Positions 54,679 through 63,287 of a stretch of DNA of 64,000 bases are shown piece after piece. Below the pieces are notes generated by a model. The model searched no databases, was not told the origin of the DNA, and saw only the letters and a program-made list of their open reading frames with translations. This stretch comes from Catenulispora acidiphila DSM 44928 (GTDB lineage Bacteria > Actinomycetota > Actinomycetes > Streptomycetales > Catenulisporaceae). The stretch spans positions 5,332,001-5,396,000 of the forward strand of contig NC_013131.1 in assembly GCF_000024025.1 (NCBI RefSeq), in the 5' to 3' direction. The stretch's first letter is position 1. Each line of letters opens with the position of its first letter. The position numbers and the translations under genes were made by a program.

Positions 54679-55920
54679 GTGCCCGTGACCACAGTCGAAC
54701 ATCAGGGACACCTGCCCGGTACCGCCGAATACCGCCGTGTCCTCACCGCCCTGTTCGCCGCCGGCATCGCCACCTTCGTCCTGCTCTACGACACCCAGGC
54801 GCTGCTCCCCGACCTCGCGCACGCCTTCCACGTCTCCCCGGCCGAAAGCACGCTCTCGGTCTCGGCGACCACCGTCGGCCTGGCCGTGGCGCTGCTGGTG
54901 TTCGGACCGCTGTCCGAAGCGCTGGGTCGCACGGTCCTGATCCGCTTCTCCATGGCCGCCTCGGCGGTGCTGGCGCTCGCCTGCGCGGCGGCTCCCACCT
55001 GGGACTCGCTGATCGCGATCCGGCTGCTGGCCGGGGTGGCGCTCGCGGGTCTGCCGGCGGTCGCCACCGCCTACCTGCGCGAGGAGATGCACCCCTCGGC
55101 GCAGGCGCGCGCCGCAGGGCTCTACATCGGCGGGACCGCGATCGGCGGGATGGCGGCGCGGCTGGTCACGGCGCCGATCGCCGAGGCGGCGGGGTGGCGG
55201 TGGGCGCTGCTGGCCGCTGCGGCGCTGTCCACGGCGTGCGCGGTCGTCGTCGCGGTCACCCTGCCGCCGTCGCGCCACTTCGTGGCGACCCGGCTGCGCG
55301 GCCGGACCGTGCTCGCGATGCAGCGCCGGGCCCTGGCGGACCCGGCGCTGCTGGCTCTGTACGCGCTCGGCGCCTGCGCGGTCGGCGCGCTGGTGGCGGT
55401 GTTCAACGCGGTGGGCTTTCGGCTCACCGCCGCGCCGTTCCACCTGGGGGTCGGGCTGGTGAGCCTGATATTCCTGACCTACTCGCTGGGGACCGTCAGC
55501 TCGACGGTGTCCGGGCGGCTGGCCGACCGGCTCGGGCGGCGGGCGATCGCGCCGATCGGGTGCGCGGTCGCCTTCGGCGGGGTACTGCTGACGCTGACCG
55601 GCTCGCTGCCGGTGGTGATCGTCGGGATCGCGGCGCTGACCGTCGGGTTCTTCGCCGTGCACGGCCTGGCCAGCGGCTGGGTGACGGCGCGCTCGCACGC
55701 CTCCGGCGCCAGTCCCAGCCAGGCCGCGGCGTTCTATCTGTTCTCGTACTACGTCGGCTCGTCGGTCTTCGGCAACATGGGCGGCCGGGCCTGGTCGGCC
55801 GACGGGTGGCCGGGCGTGGTCACGGTAGCGGGCTCGTTGCTGGGGATCGCTGGAGTACTAGCGCTGGCGCTGCGTCGGATCCCGCCGCTGGTCCCGCCGT
55901 CGCCGGCGGCCGTGCCGTGA
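54679..55920 (+). CDS. MFS transporter (YnfM-like)
   Basis: Major facilitator of 413 residues with 12 helices, probably a drug or metabolite exporter. GPLSEALGRTVLIRFSMAAS is the loop 2-3 motif A. GRLADRLGRRAIAPIG repeats the motif in the second half. GTG start at 54679. It is divergent from the LysR gene. Its end overlaps the convergent purine permease gene by 101 bases. Confidence 0.9.
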   Translation: MPVTTVEHQGHLPGTAEYRRVLTALFAAGIATFVLLYDTQALLPDLAHAFHVSPAESTLSVSATTVGLAVALLVFGPLSEALGRTVLIRFSMAASAVLALACAAAPTWDSLIAIRLLAGVALAGLPAVATAYLREEMHPSAQARAAGLYIGGTAIGGMAARLVTAPIAEAAGWRWALLAAAALSTACAVVVAVTLPPSRHFVATRLRGRTVLAMQRRALADPALLALYALGACAVGALVAVFNAVGFRLTAAPFHLGVGLVSLIFLTYSLGTVSSTVSGRLADRLGRRAIAPIGCAVAFGGVLLTLTGSLPVVIVGIAALTVGFFAVHGLASGWVTARSHASGASPSQAAAFYLFSYYVGSSVFGNMGGRAWSADGWPGVVTVAGSLLGIAGVLALALRRIPPLVPPSPAAVP

Positions 55921-57376
55921 GCGCCGGGACGGGACCGGCGACCCCGCTGCCGAGGTGGTTGAACACCACGTTCAGGGTGAACGCCACCACCACCGCGATG
56001 GTGATCGGGCTGCCGAAGACGATCTGGGCCCAGTCCGGGAACTTCTCGAAGAAGATCGAGTTCCCGAAGCGGTCGGAGGCGTAGGCGGGCAGCAGGGACA
56101 GGCCGAGCGAGGTCGCCACGATGAGCAGGTTGTGGTTGCCGTGGAACTCGGCCTTCTTCAGCGTCTGGATGCCCACGGCGGTGACGGTCGCGAACATCAC
56201 CAGCGCCGCTCCCCCGACCACGAACTCCGGCACGGCGGCCACGAACGCGCCGACCTTCGGGATCACCCCCATCACCACCAGCAGCCCGCCGGTGACCGCG
56301 GTGACCCAGCGGGAGCGCACCCCGGTCATCTGCACCAGGCCGACGTTCTCGGCGAACAGCGTGTCGGGGAAGGAGTTCATCGAGCCGCCGAGCAGCGCCG
56401 AGAGCCCGTCGGCGGCCAGGCCGCGGGTGATGTCGGCGCCGGTGAGCTCCTTGCCGGTCATCTCGGCGACCGCGATCATGTCGGCGGTCGATTCCGTGTA
56501 CGTGACCAGCATGACGATGCACATCGAGATGACCGCGGCGGCGTCGAAGCGCGGCGCGCCGAAGTGGAAGGGTGCTGCGAAGCCGAGCCAGTCGGCGTGG
56601 CCGACGGTGGACAGGTCCCAGGAGTGGGTGCGAGTACTGCCGGACCAGCTGTGGGTGAACAGGGCCAGCAGCGCGCCGATGGCGATGGCCAGCAGCGGGG
56701 CTATCTGGCCGAGGAAGCCGCGCAGGGTGCGGGCCAGGACCAGGATGCCGAAGACCACCGCGAAGGCGACCATGATGTGCGAGACCTGGCCGTAGTGCGG
56801 GTCCTCGGTGTCGTGTCCGGCGATCATCGCGGCGGCCGGACCGATCAGCGAGAGCCCGATGACGGTGATGACGATCCCGGCCACCAGCGGCGGGAAGAAG
56901 CGGATCACCTTGGCGAAGGGTTTGGCGATCAGCAGCCCGAAGACGCCGGAGCAGAGCATCGCGCCGTAGACGTAGGGCAGTCCCTTCTCGCCGCCGAACT
57001 TCGCGGCGATGGTGATCATCGGCGGGATGACGGTGAACGTCGCGCCGGCGACTACCGGCAGCCGCACACCGAACAGCGTGCCGATGCCGACCGCCTGGAT
57101 CAGCGTGGCGATGCCGGCGACCAGCAGGTCGGCGTTCACCAGCAGGGCGATGGTGGCGGCGGAGAGCTTGAGCGCGCCGCCGACGACGAACGGGACGGCG
57201 ATGGCGCCGGCGTACATGATGAACAGGTGCTGCAGGCCGAGGACGGCCAGGCGGGGCGGCGGGAGGACTTCGTCGACGGGGTGGACCGAACGCACCGGCT
57301 GAACCGGATGCGTCGGCTGGGCCGGTGGTAGCGGGGGTTTGGCACTATCGCGCGTGCCGCTTTCGGAGGTGCTCAT
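55820..57376 (-). CDS. NCS2-family uric acid/xanthine permease
   Basis: Nucleobase:cation symporter of 518 residues with about 12-14 helices. Family motifs: GLQHLFIMYAGAIAVPFVVG, TESTADMIAVAEMTGKEL (the conserved Glu) and NSFPDTLFAENVGLVQMTGV. The N-terminus (about 1-45) is Pro-rich and the last 40 residues after FNHLGSG are disordered and lie inside the convergent MFS gene. ATG at 57376 with AAGGGAG. It lies next to the allantoin operon, fitting uptake of urate or xanthine. Confidence 0.92.
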   Translation of the reverse strand: MSTSESGTRDSAKPPLPPAQPTHPVQPVRSVHPVDEVLPPPRLAVLGLQHLFIMYAGAIAVPFVVGGALKLSAATIALLVNADLLVAGIATLIQAVGIGTLFGVRLPVVAGATFTVIPPMITIAAKFGGEKGLPYVYGAMLCSGVFGLLIAKPFAKVIRFFPPLVAGIVITVIGLSLIGPAAAMIAGHDTEDPHYGQVSHIMVAFAVVFGILVLARTLRGFLGQIAPLLAIAIGALLALFTHSWSGSTRTHSWDLSTVGHADWLGFAAPFHFGAPRFDAAAVISMCIVMLVTYTESTADMIAVAEMTGKELTGADITRGLAADGLSALLGGSMNSFPDTLFAENVGLVQMTGVRSRWVTAVTGGLLVVMGVIPKVGAFVAAVPEFVVGGAALVMFATVTAVGIQTLKKAEFHGNHNLLIVATSLGLSLLPAYASDRFGNSIFFEKFPDWAQIVFGSPITIAVVVAFTLNVVFNHLGSGVAGPVPALTARPPATAGPAAGSDAAPALVLQRSPATSPLP

Positions 57377-57597
57377 GGAGGGGCTCCCTTGGCGTGAGGG
57401 GTTTATCGCTGAGCCGTGCGCGCTGTGTGTGCTATTTGTGCTGTGCTTCCGCTGCGTTCGTACTGCGTTTGTGCTGCGTGGATGCGAAGCTAGTCCGCCG
57501 CCGAACACCCGGTCAACGACAATCATCGAGTTTTTCGATGGTGGAGCAGGATTCGTACCTTCCCACAATGCAGTTCTCTGCGAAAAGGGAAATGGGC
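57377..57597. promoter_or_regulatory. promoter region of the purine permease gene
   Basis: This 221-base region contains CATCGA (57524-57529) and TCGATG (57535-57540), an inverted repeat around an AT-rich centre that could be an operator. No coding sequence seen. Confidence 0.4.
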
Positions 57598-57644
57598 ATG
57601 GCGATACCCTCGCCGTCGAATTCCTTACGGCGAGGGAATGCCAT
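57598..57644 (-). terminator. terminator of the allantoin operon
   Basis: The arms 57598-57615 and 57628-57644 (ATGGC..CCCTCGCCG and its complement) form a near-perfect 17-base stem with a 12-base loop, downstream of the alc stop. Read leftwards, a pyrimidine-rich stretch follows, as in a Rho-independent terminator. Confidence 0.75.
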
Positions 57645-57660
57645 ACCGAGTGTTTATGTG

Positions 57661-58701
57661 CTATGCGTGCTCCGCCCAGCGAGTGCGGACGGCGGTCAGG
57701 CCGGCGTCGGTGAGGCTGCCGAAGGCGCGCAGGCGTGCCACTCCCCCGTCGGGACGTACTTCCAGGCGCAGGTGCGTGACGGGGCGCGCGCCTTCGAGCC
57801 GGAAGCGGTGCTTGTAGTCGGGGAGCATGCGGGTCTGCGCGATGACCTCGAACCAGTTCGAGCCCGCTTCCTGGCCTGGGCGATCCGCACCGAGCAGGAC
57901 GATGTGATCTGGGGCGTTGCCCTTGTAGTTGGCGGTATCGATCTCGATGACGGCCGGGACGCCTTGCGCGACCAGGCGTACCTCTATCCAGTCGCCGGCG
58001 TCGTCGCGGCGGCGCGCGGTCTCCCAGCCTTCGCCCATGACGCGGGACTCGGCCGGTTTGATCAGGTTCTCGGGCGCGGAGAAGAACATGTTGGAGGCGG
58101 CCACGATGCGCGCGCCGTTGGTCAGGGCGGCGAGATCGACGGGGACACCGGCGAGGAAGACGGGGTCGGGGACGGCTTCGCCGTAGACGCGGAAGCGGGC
58201 TATGCCGCCGTCGGGGATCATGGCGAGGCGGACGTGGGTGAAGCGGCGGCCGGTGATCTCCGCCTCGAAGTGCTGCTCGGAGCCGCCGGACAGCGGGCTG
58301 GTCGGGACGATCTCGGTCCACTCGGCGGCCAGCAGGTCCGCCGGAGTCGGGAAGCCGGGGACGCTCGCTGCTTCGACGCGGGCGTGGGGCGGGTAGTTGC
58401 CGAGGAAGAAGGCGGTGTCGATGGTGACGCCGCGGATGACGCCAGGAAGGCCGAGCCGGACGATCGCCGAGTCGTGCTCCGTGCCCTCGACTCCGGGTCC
58501 GCCGGGGCGTCTGCGGCGGGTCTCCCAGCCGTCGACGACCTGGCCTTTGTGGCCGAAGGTGGCGGGTGAGAAAGTCGGCGGTTCGGGGCGGATCAGCGAT
58601 TCCTTCTCGCCGAAGAACTCGTCGTTGGCCCAGACCACGGCGCCTCCGACGTCCCGGGCGGCGAGGTCGGTCAGCTGGGTGAAGGACGGGGTGTCGCTCA
58701 T
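57661..58701 (-). CDS. alc: allantoicase
   Basis: Hydrolyses allantoate to ureidoglycolate and urea; 346 residues, the usual length. Two tandem allantoicase domains: VVWANDEFFGEKESLI with GWETRRRR in the first, and IVAASNMFFSAPENLI with GWETARRR in the second, a repeat pattern specific to the family. ATG at 58701 with GGAGG, overlapping the allB stop by 4 bases. Last gene of the operon. Confidence 0.95.
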   Translation of the reverse strand: MSDTPSFTQLTDLAARDVGGAVVWANDEFFGEKESLIRPEPPTFSPATFGHKGQVVDGWETRRRRPGGPGVEGTEHDSAIVRLGLPGVIRGVTIDTAFFLGNYPPHARVEAASVPGFPTPADLLAAEWTEIVPTSPLSGGSEQHFEAEITGRRFTHVRLAMIPDGGIARFRVYGEAVPDPVFLAGVPVDLAALTNGARIVAASNMFFSAPENLIKPAESRVMGEGWETARRRDDAGDWIEVRLVAQGVPAVIEIDTANYKGNAPDHIVLLGADRPGQEAGSNWFEVIAQTRMLPDYKHRFRLEGARPVTHLRLEVRPDGGVARLRAFGSLTDAGLTAVRTRWAEHA

Positions 58702-60029
58702 CGGACCTCCGGGTGCGTGAGGAATCCTCCGCGCGGGACGTCGGTCACCGGCTCGCCGCGCAGGTAGGTGGCACGCACGACGCCGTGCAACTCGCGTCCG
58801 GCGTAGGGCGTGACAGGGTTCTTGTGGTGCAGGTTCGCGGGGTCGACGGTGAAGGCCGCTTCGGGGTCGAAGGCCACCAGGTCGGCGTCGTAGCCCACGG
58901 CGATGCGGCCCTTGCCCGCCAGCCCGACCAGCTCGGCGGGACGCGCGGCCATCCAGCGCGCGACGTCGGCCAGCCCGAACCCGCGCGCCCGCGCACCGGT
59001 CCACACCGCCGCCAGCCCGAGCTGGAGCGAGGAGATCCCGCCCCACGCCGCGCCGAAGTCGCCGGAGTCCAGGCGCTTGAGGTCGGGCGTGGAGGGCGAG
59101 TGGTCGGACACGACGACGTCGATCAAGCCGTCGGCGAGCGCCGCCCACAACGCCTCCCGGTCGGCGGCGTCCCGGATCGGCGGGCAGCACTTGAACTGCG
59201 TGGCGCCGTCCCGGATCTCGTCGGCGCTGAAGGTGAGGTAGTGCGGGCACGTCTCGGCGCTGATGCGCACGCCGTCCGCCTTGGCAGCGGCCAGCCGCGG
59301 CAACGCTTCGGCAGCGGCGAGATGCAGGATGTGGACACGCGCGCGGTAGGCCCGGGCGGCATCGATGACATCGGCGATGGCACTGTCCTCAGCCACCGCC
59401 GGACGCGAGGCGAGGAAATCGCGATAGCGGACACTGGAAGGCGCGGCACCGAGCGCTTCGGCGTTTTCGGCATGCACGATGAGAAGTCCGCCGAACCGCG
59501 CGATCTCCCGCATTGCCAGCCGCATTTCCGCGACACTGAGCTCGGGAAACTCCTCAACCCCGGAATCGGCAAGGAAGCACTTGAACCCGAACACCCCACT
59601 GCGATGCAACGGACGCAACGCCGCGCCATTACCGGGAATCGCACCACCCCAGAACCCGACATCGACGAAGCACTTCCCCTCAGCCGCCTTCCGCTTGACC
59701 GCCAACGCCGGCACATCCACCGTCGGCGGAATCGAGTTGAGCGGCATGTCGATCAGTGTCGTGACACCCCCCGCCGCCGCCGCACGCGTCGCGGAGGCGA
59801 AGCCCTCCCAGCGCGTCCGGCCCGGCTCGTTGACGTGGACGTGCGTATCCACCAACCCGGGCAGCAACGCGGTATCGGCGAGATCGAGATCAACGCGCGC
59901 ACCGAAAGCAGCCCGATGATCGCCGACCTCCGCAATACGCCCACGCCGAACCGCAACGGCAGCAGGCCGCACACCATCAGGCAGCACAGCACGCGTCGAA
60001 CGCAGAACGAGATCGAAGGGCCCGCTCAC
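58698..60029 (-). CDS. allB: allantoinase
   Basis: Zinc hydrolase of 443 residues opening allantoin to allantoate. Metal motif DTHVHVNEPGRTRWEGF (about 43-59), carboxylated Lys in GFKCFLADSGV (about 130), then HAENAE, HILHLAA and SDHSPST supply the remaining ligands. GTG start at 60029 overlaps the glycerate kinase stop as GTGA; a longer upstream reading adds 22 residues without support. Confidence 0.95.
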   Translation of the reverse strand: MSGPFDLVLRSTRAVLPDGVRPAAVAVRRGRIAEVGDHRAAFGARVDLDLADTALLPGLVDTHVHVNEPGRTRWEGFASATRAAAAGGVTTLIDMPLNSIPPTVDVPALAVKRKAAEGKCFVDVGFWGGAIPGNGAALRPLHRSGVFGFKCFLADSGVEEFPELSVAEMRLAMREIARFGGLLIVHAENAEALGAAPSSVRYRDFLASRPAVAEDSAIADVIDAARAYRARVHILHLAAAEALPRLAAAKADGVRISAETCPHYLTFSADEIRDGATQFKCCPPIRDAADREALWAALADGLIDVVVSDHSPSTPDLKRLDSGDFGAAWGGISSLQLGLAAVWTGARARGFGLADVARWMAARPAELVGLAGKGRIAVGYDADLVAFDPEAAFTVDPANLHHKNPVTPYAGRELHGVVRATYLRGEPVTDVPRGGFLTHPEVR

Positions 60030-61567
60030 AACGCCACCCCAGCCAGCACATCGGCAGCAAGCCGCTCCAACAGCGGACCGGCATTGAGCACGCACCGATC
60101 AAGTTCAGGCTCGATACCACTGAGCGTATAGGCGGCCCGAATCCCAGCAGCCGCAAGCTCAGCCGCAGTCAGGCTGCACACCCCCGCCACCGCGACGACA
60201 GGAACACCGACCCGCGCAGCAGCACGCGCCACACCCGCAGGCGCCTTACCCCGCAACGACTGCGGATCAAGCGACCCCTCACCCGTGATGACCAACCGCG
60301 CGCCGGCAGCCTTGCCGGCGAAATCGGCGAGCTCCAGAACGATGTCGATGCCTGGCTCCAAGCGCGCGCCAAACAAGGCGAGGGCGCCGAAGCCGATACC
60401 GCCAGCCGCCCCCGCGCCGGGAGTCTGCGCGAAATCGGTACCAAGAGCCGCCCCACCCTCGCCGGACACTCGATCGCCAGCCGAAGCAGGCGCAAGATCA
60501 ATCGCCTCGCCGACGCTGCCAGCCAGGTCACCTGCCGTACCGGAGCCGAAACCCCGATCCGCTGCGGATACCTCGAGCCCTGCCGAAGCTGAGCAGGACA
60601 CCGCGCCCTCAGCCACCGGCACCGAACCAGAACCCCGACCCGCCGCAGATACCTCGGGTCCTGCCGAAGCCGACCAAGGGACAGCGCCGCCAGCCGCCTC
60701 CCCCGCCTCAGCCCTCGCCGCCGCGCCGAAGCCCCGATCCGCCACGGATACCTCGAGCTCTGCCGAAGCCGAGCGAGCCGCTGAGCCACCAGTCACCGCA
60801 GCCCCCGGCACTGGCAGCGGCACCGGGCCGGAGCCGTAGCCCCGACCTGCCACCGCGTCCTGCACTACGCGGGCCCAGTTCGCGAGCGCCGCATTGAGCA
60901 GCGTCACGTCTTCGGCTGTCGCGCCCTTTTGTGGCCCGTAGATCGCGGCCGCCCCTGACGGCCCGAGAAGCGGGTTGTCGACGTCGCTGGCGATGATCAG
61001 CTCGTTGATCGGTGCCAGGTTCGTCAGGTCGATGCTGGCCAACCGCGCTAGTGCGGCGCCGCCGGGTGGCAGCTCGTTGCCTGCCGCGTCGAGGAGGCGG
61101 GCGCCGAGTGCTTGGGCCAGGCCGGCGCCGCCGTCGGTGCAGGCGCTGCCGCCTAGGCCGAGGATGATGCGGGTGCAGCCGGCTTGCAGGGCGGCGCGGA
61201 TCAGTTGGCCTGTGCCGTAGGAGGTTGCTGACAGGGGTGCTGGTTCGCCGTGGGGGAGGCGGCGGAGGCCGGAGGCTTCGGCGACTTCGATGACCGCGGT
61301 GTCGGCGCGGACGGCGAAGGCGGCTTCGAGGGGTTCGCCGGTCGGGCCGGTCGCGCGGGTCAGGACTCGGGCGAAGCCTGCCTCGACGGCTGCCTCGACC
61401 GTGCCTTCGCCGCCGTCGGCGACGGGGATGGTGCGGATGCCGAGGGCGGGAGCTGCGCGGCGGAGGCCCGCGGCCAGGTGGGTGGTGGCCTGCGCGGCGG
61501 TGAGGGAGCCCTTGAACTTGTCCGTCGCGAGCAGGATGTGGCCGGCGGTGGACCGGGGCATGGTCAC
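60026..61567 (-). CDS. glxK: glycerate 2-/3-kinase (GlxK type) with a large repeat insertion
   Basis: Phosphorylates D-glycerate at the end of the glyoxylate route. The family start ILLATDKFKGSLTAAQA (near residue 10), PVADGGEGTVEA and GLGGSACTDGGAGLAQALG (about 125) are present, and the C-terminus has LVITGEGSLDPQSL. Usual length is about 380; this protein is about 513 because residues about 240-370 are an Ala/Gly/Ser-rich insertion containing three repeats of a unit with EVS.A.RG.G. The insertion keeps the frame. GTG start at 61567 overlaps the gcl stop; ATG at 61561 is the alternative. Confidence 0.88.
   Translation of the reverse strand: MTMPRSTAGHILLATDKFKGSLTAAQATTHLAAGLRRAAPALGIRTIPVADGGEGTVEAAVEAGFARVLTRATGPTGEPLEAAFAVRADTAVIEVAEASGLRRLPHGEPAPLSATSYGTGQLIRAALQAGCTRIILGLGGSACTDGGAGLAQALGARLLDAAGNELPPGGAALARLASIDLTNLAPINELIIASDVDNPLLGPSGAAAIYGPQKGATAEDVTLLNAALANWARVVQDAVAGRGYGSGPVPLPVPGAAVTGGSAARSASAELEVSVADRGFGAAARAEAGEAAGGAVPWSASAGPEVSAAGRGSGSVPVAEGAVSCSASAGLEVSAADRGFGSGTAGDLAGSVGEAIDLAPASAGDRVSGEGGAALGTDFAQTPGAGAAGGIGFGALALFGARLEPGIDIVLELADFAGKAAGARLVITGEGSLDPQSLRGKAPAGVARAAARVGVPVVAVAGVCSLTAAELAAAGIRAAYTLSGIEPELDRCVLNAGPLLERLAADVLAGVAL
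60550..60776. repeat. three dispersed in-frame repeats in the glycerate kinase gene
   Basis: A 47-base core (begins AACCCCGATCCGC and continues GGATACCTCGAGC) occurs at 60550, 60631 and 60730, spaced 81 and 99 bases (27 and 33 codons). All spacings are multiples of three, so copy number can change without breaking the gene. Confidence 0.8.
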
Positions 61568-63282
61568 GGCTGCTCGGGGAGGGGTTCGAATTCGCGGACG
61601 GCGTTGATCGCCGGGCCGTGGGGGGTGTTGGCTTCGCGCTCGATCATGATCTCGACGAGCACGGGGCGGCTGGTGGCCGCTGCCTGCTTGCGCGCCCACT
61701 CCAGGGTGGGGCGGATCTCGTCAGGGGCGAACACGCGGCGTCCCGAGCATCCGTAGGCCTCCATGATCTTGACGTTGTCGGTGCCGTAGTCGTCGTAGTG
61801 GATGTCGACCTGGTAGTTCATTTCGTAGCCGGCCGATGCCTGGCGGATCAGGCCGAGGTATTCGTTGTTCAGCATGATCAGGACGAAGGGGACGTCGTAC
61901 TGCGCGCCGACCGCCAGCTCCTCCACCAGGAAGTGGAAGCCGTAGTCGCCGACGATGCCGACGACCTCGGCGTCCGGCTCGGTGTGCCGCAGCGCGGTTT
62001 TCACCCCGATCGCCGCCGGGATCTCCCAGCCCAGCGGTCCGGCCTGGCCGCAGACCTGGTACCGGCGCGGCTGGTACGCCTTCTGATGCTGGCCGCCCCA
62101 GATCTGGTAGAGCCCGATCGCGGTCACGAAGTAGGTCGAGGGGTCGAAGATCTCGTTGATCTCCTTGTAGACGCGCGGCGCCTTGATCGGCACGGAGTCG
62201 AAGTCCTCACGCCGGGTCAGGGAGGTCTTCAGCGATCCGACCCGGGCGACCCATTGGGCCGGTCCGCGTCCCCCGACGCCCCGGGCCTTCGCCGCGGCGA
62301 GCAGCGCCCGCAGGAACAGCTTCGCGTCCGACACGATCCCCAGGTCCGGCTCGAACACCCGGCCCAGCTGCGTGGACTCGATGTCGACGTGGATGAACGT
62401 CCGCTCCCCCCGGTACACCTCCAGCGTCCCGGTGTGCCGGTCGCCGAAGCGGGCGCCGACGGCGAGCACGAGGTCTGATTCCAGGAACGAGGCGTTCCCG
62501 TACCGCTGCGAGGTCTGCACGCCGGTCATCCCCGCGTACAGCGGGTCGTCCTCGTCCACGGCGCCCTTGCCCATCAGCGTCACCTGCACCGGGATCCCCA
62601 GGTAGGCGACCAGCTCGCGCAGCTCCGGCGCGGCGTCGGCGATGATCACACCGCCGCCGGCCAGGATCAGCGGACGCTCGGCGGCCAGCAGCAGGTCCAG
62701 CGCCTTCTCCACGCGCGGCGCGTGCGGCTCGACCACCGGCACCGGCAGCGGCGCGTCGAGCTCGGCGTCGTACTCGATGACCTGCTTGGCGACGTCCAGT
62801 GGGATGTCGACGAGCACCGGTCCGGGACGTCCCGAGCGGGCGACGCGGAACGCCTCGCGGAAGATCCACGGCGCGGTCGCCGCCTCCTTGATCTGCACCG
62901 CCCACTTCGTCACCGGCGTGGCGCAGCCGACGATGTCGACGGCCTGGAACGCCTCCTTGTCCAGCGCCGTGGACACGGCCTGGCCGGTGATCACGATCAT
63001 CGGGATCGAGTCGGCCATCGCCGTGTACAGACCGGTGATCATGTTCGTCCCGGCCGGACCGGAGGTGCCGATGGCCACGCCGACCCGGCCGTTGGTCCGG
63101 GCCCAGCCGTCGGCCATGTGCGTGGCGCCCTCCTCGTGGCGCACGATCAGGTGGTCGATGCCGCCCTCGTCCTCCATCGCCTTGTACAGCGGCAGGATCG
63201 CCGCTCCCGGGCAGCCGAAGGCGGCGTCGACGCCCTCGGACTTCAGGACCTGCACCACCGCGTTCATCACGGGCATCTTCAT
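61564..63282 (-). CDS. gcl: glyoxylate carboligase (tartronate-semialdehyde synthase), atypical catalytic residue
   Basis: ThDP enzyme of 572 residues joining two glyoxylates to tartronate semialdehyde and CO2. Gcl-like features: GTSGPAGTNMITGLY, DKEAFQAVDIVG, RSGRPGPVLVDIPLDV, TLMGKGAVDEDDP, CGQAGPLGWEIPAAIGV and LNNEYLGLIRQASAGY. At the cofactor-activating position it reads RHEEGATHMADG, with Glu, whereas the E. coli enzyme has Val (RHVEGASHM). Start ATG at 63282. It sits between glxR and glxK, which makes this function the best call despite the substitution. Confidence 0.88.
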   Translation of the reverse strand: MKMPVMNAVVQVLKSEGVDAAFGCPGAAILPLYKAMEDEGGIDHLIVRHEEGATHMADGWARTNGRVGVAIGTSGPAGTNMITGLYTAMADSIPMIVITGQAVSTALDKEAFQAVDIVGCATPVTKWAVQIKEAATAPWIFREAFRVARSGRPGPVLVDIPLDVAKQVIEYDAELDAPLPVPVVEPHAPRVEKALDLLLAAERPLILAGGGVIIADAAPELRELVAYLGIPVQVTLMGKGAVDEDDPLYAGMTGVQTSQRYGNASFLESDLVLAVGARFGDRHTGTLEVYRGERTFIHVDIESTQLGRVFEPDLGIVSDAKLFLRALLAAAKARGVGGRGPAQWVARVGSLKTSLTRREDFDSVPIKAPRVYKEINEIFDPSTYFVTAIGLYQIWGGQHQKAYQPRRYQVCGQAGPLGWEIPAAIGVKTALRHTEPDAEVVGIVGDYGFHFLVEELAVGAQYDVPFVLIMLNNEYLGLIRQASAGYEMNYQVDIHYDDYGTDNVKIMEAYGCSGRRVFAPDEIRPTLEWARKQAAATSRPVLVEIMIEREANTPHGPAINAVREFEPLPEQP

Positions 63283-63287
63283 CGGAG

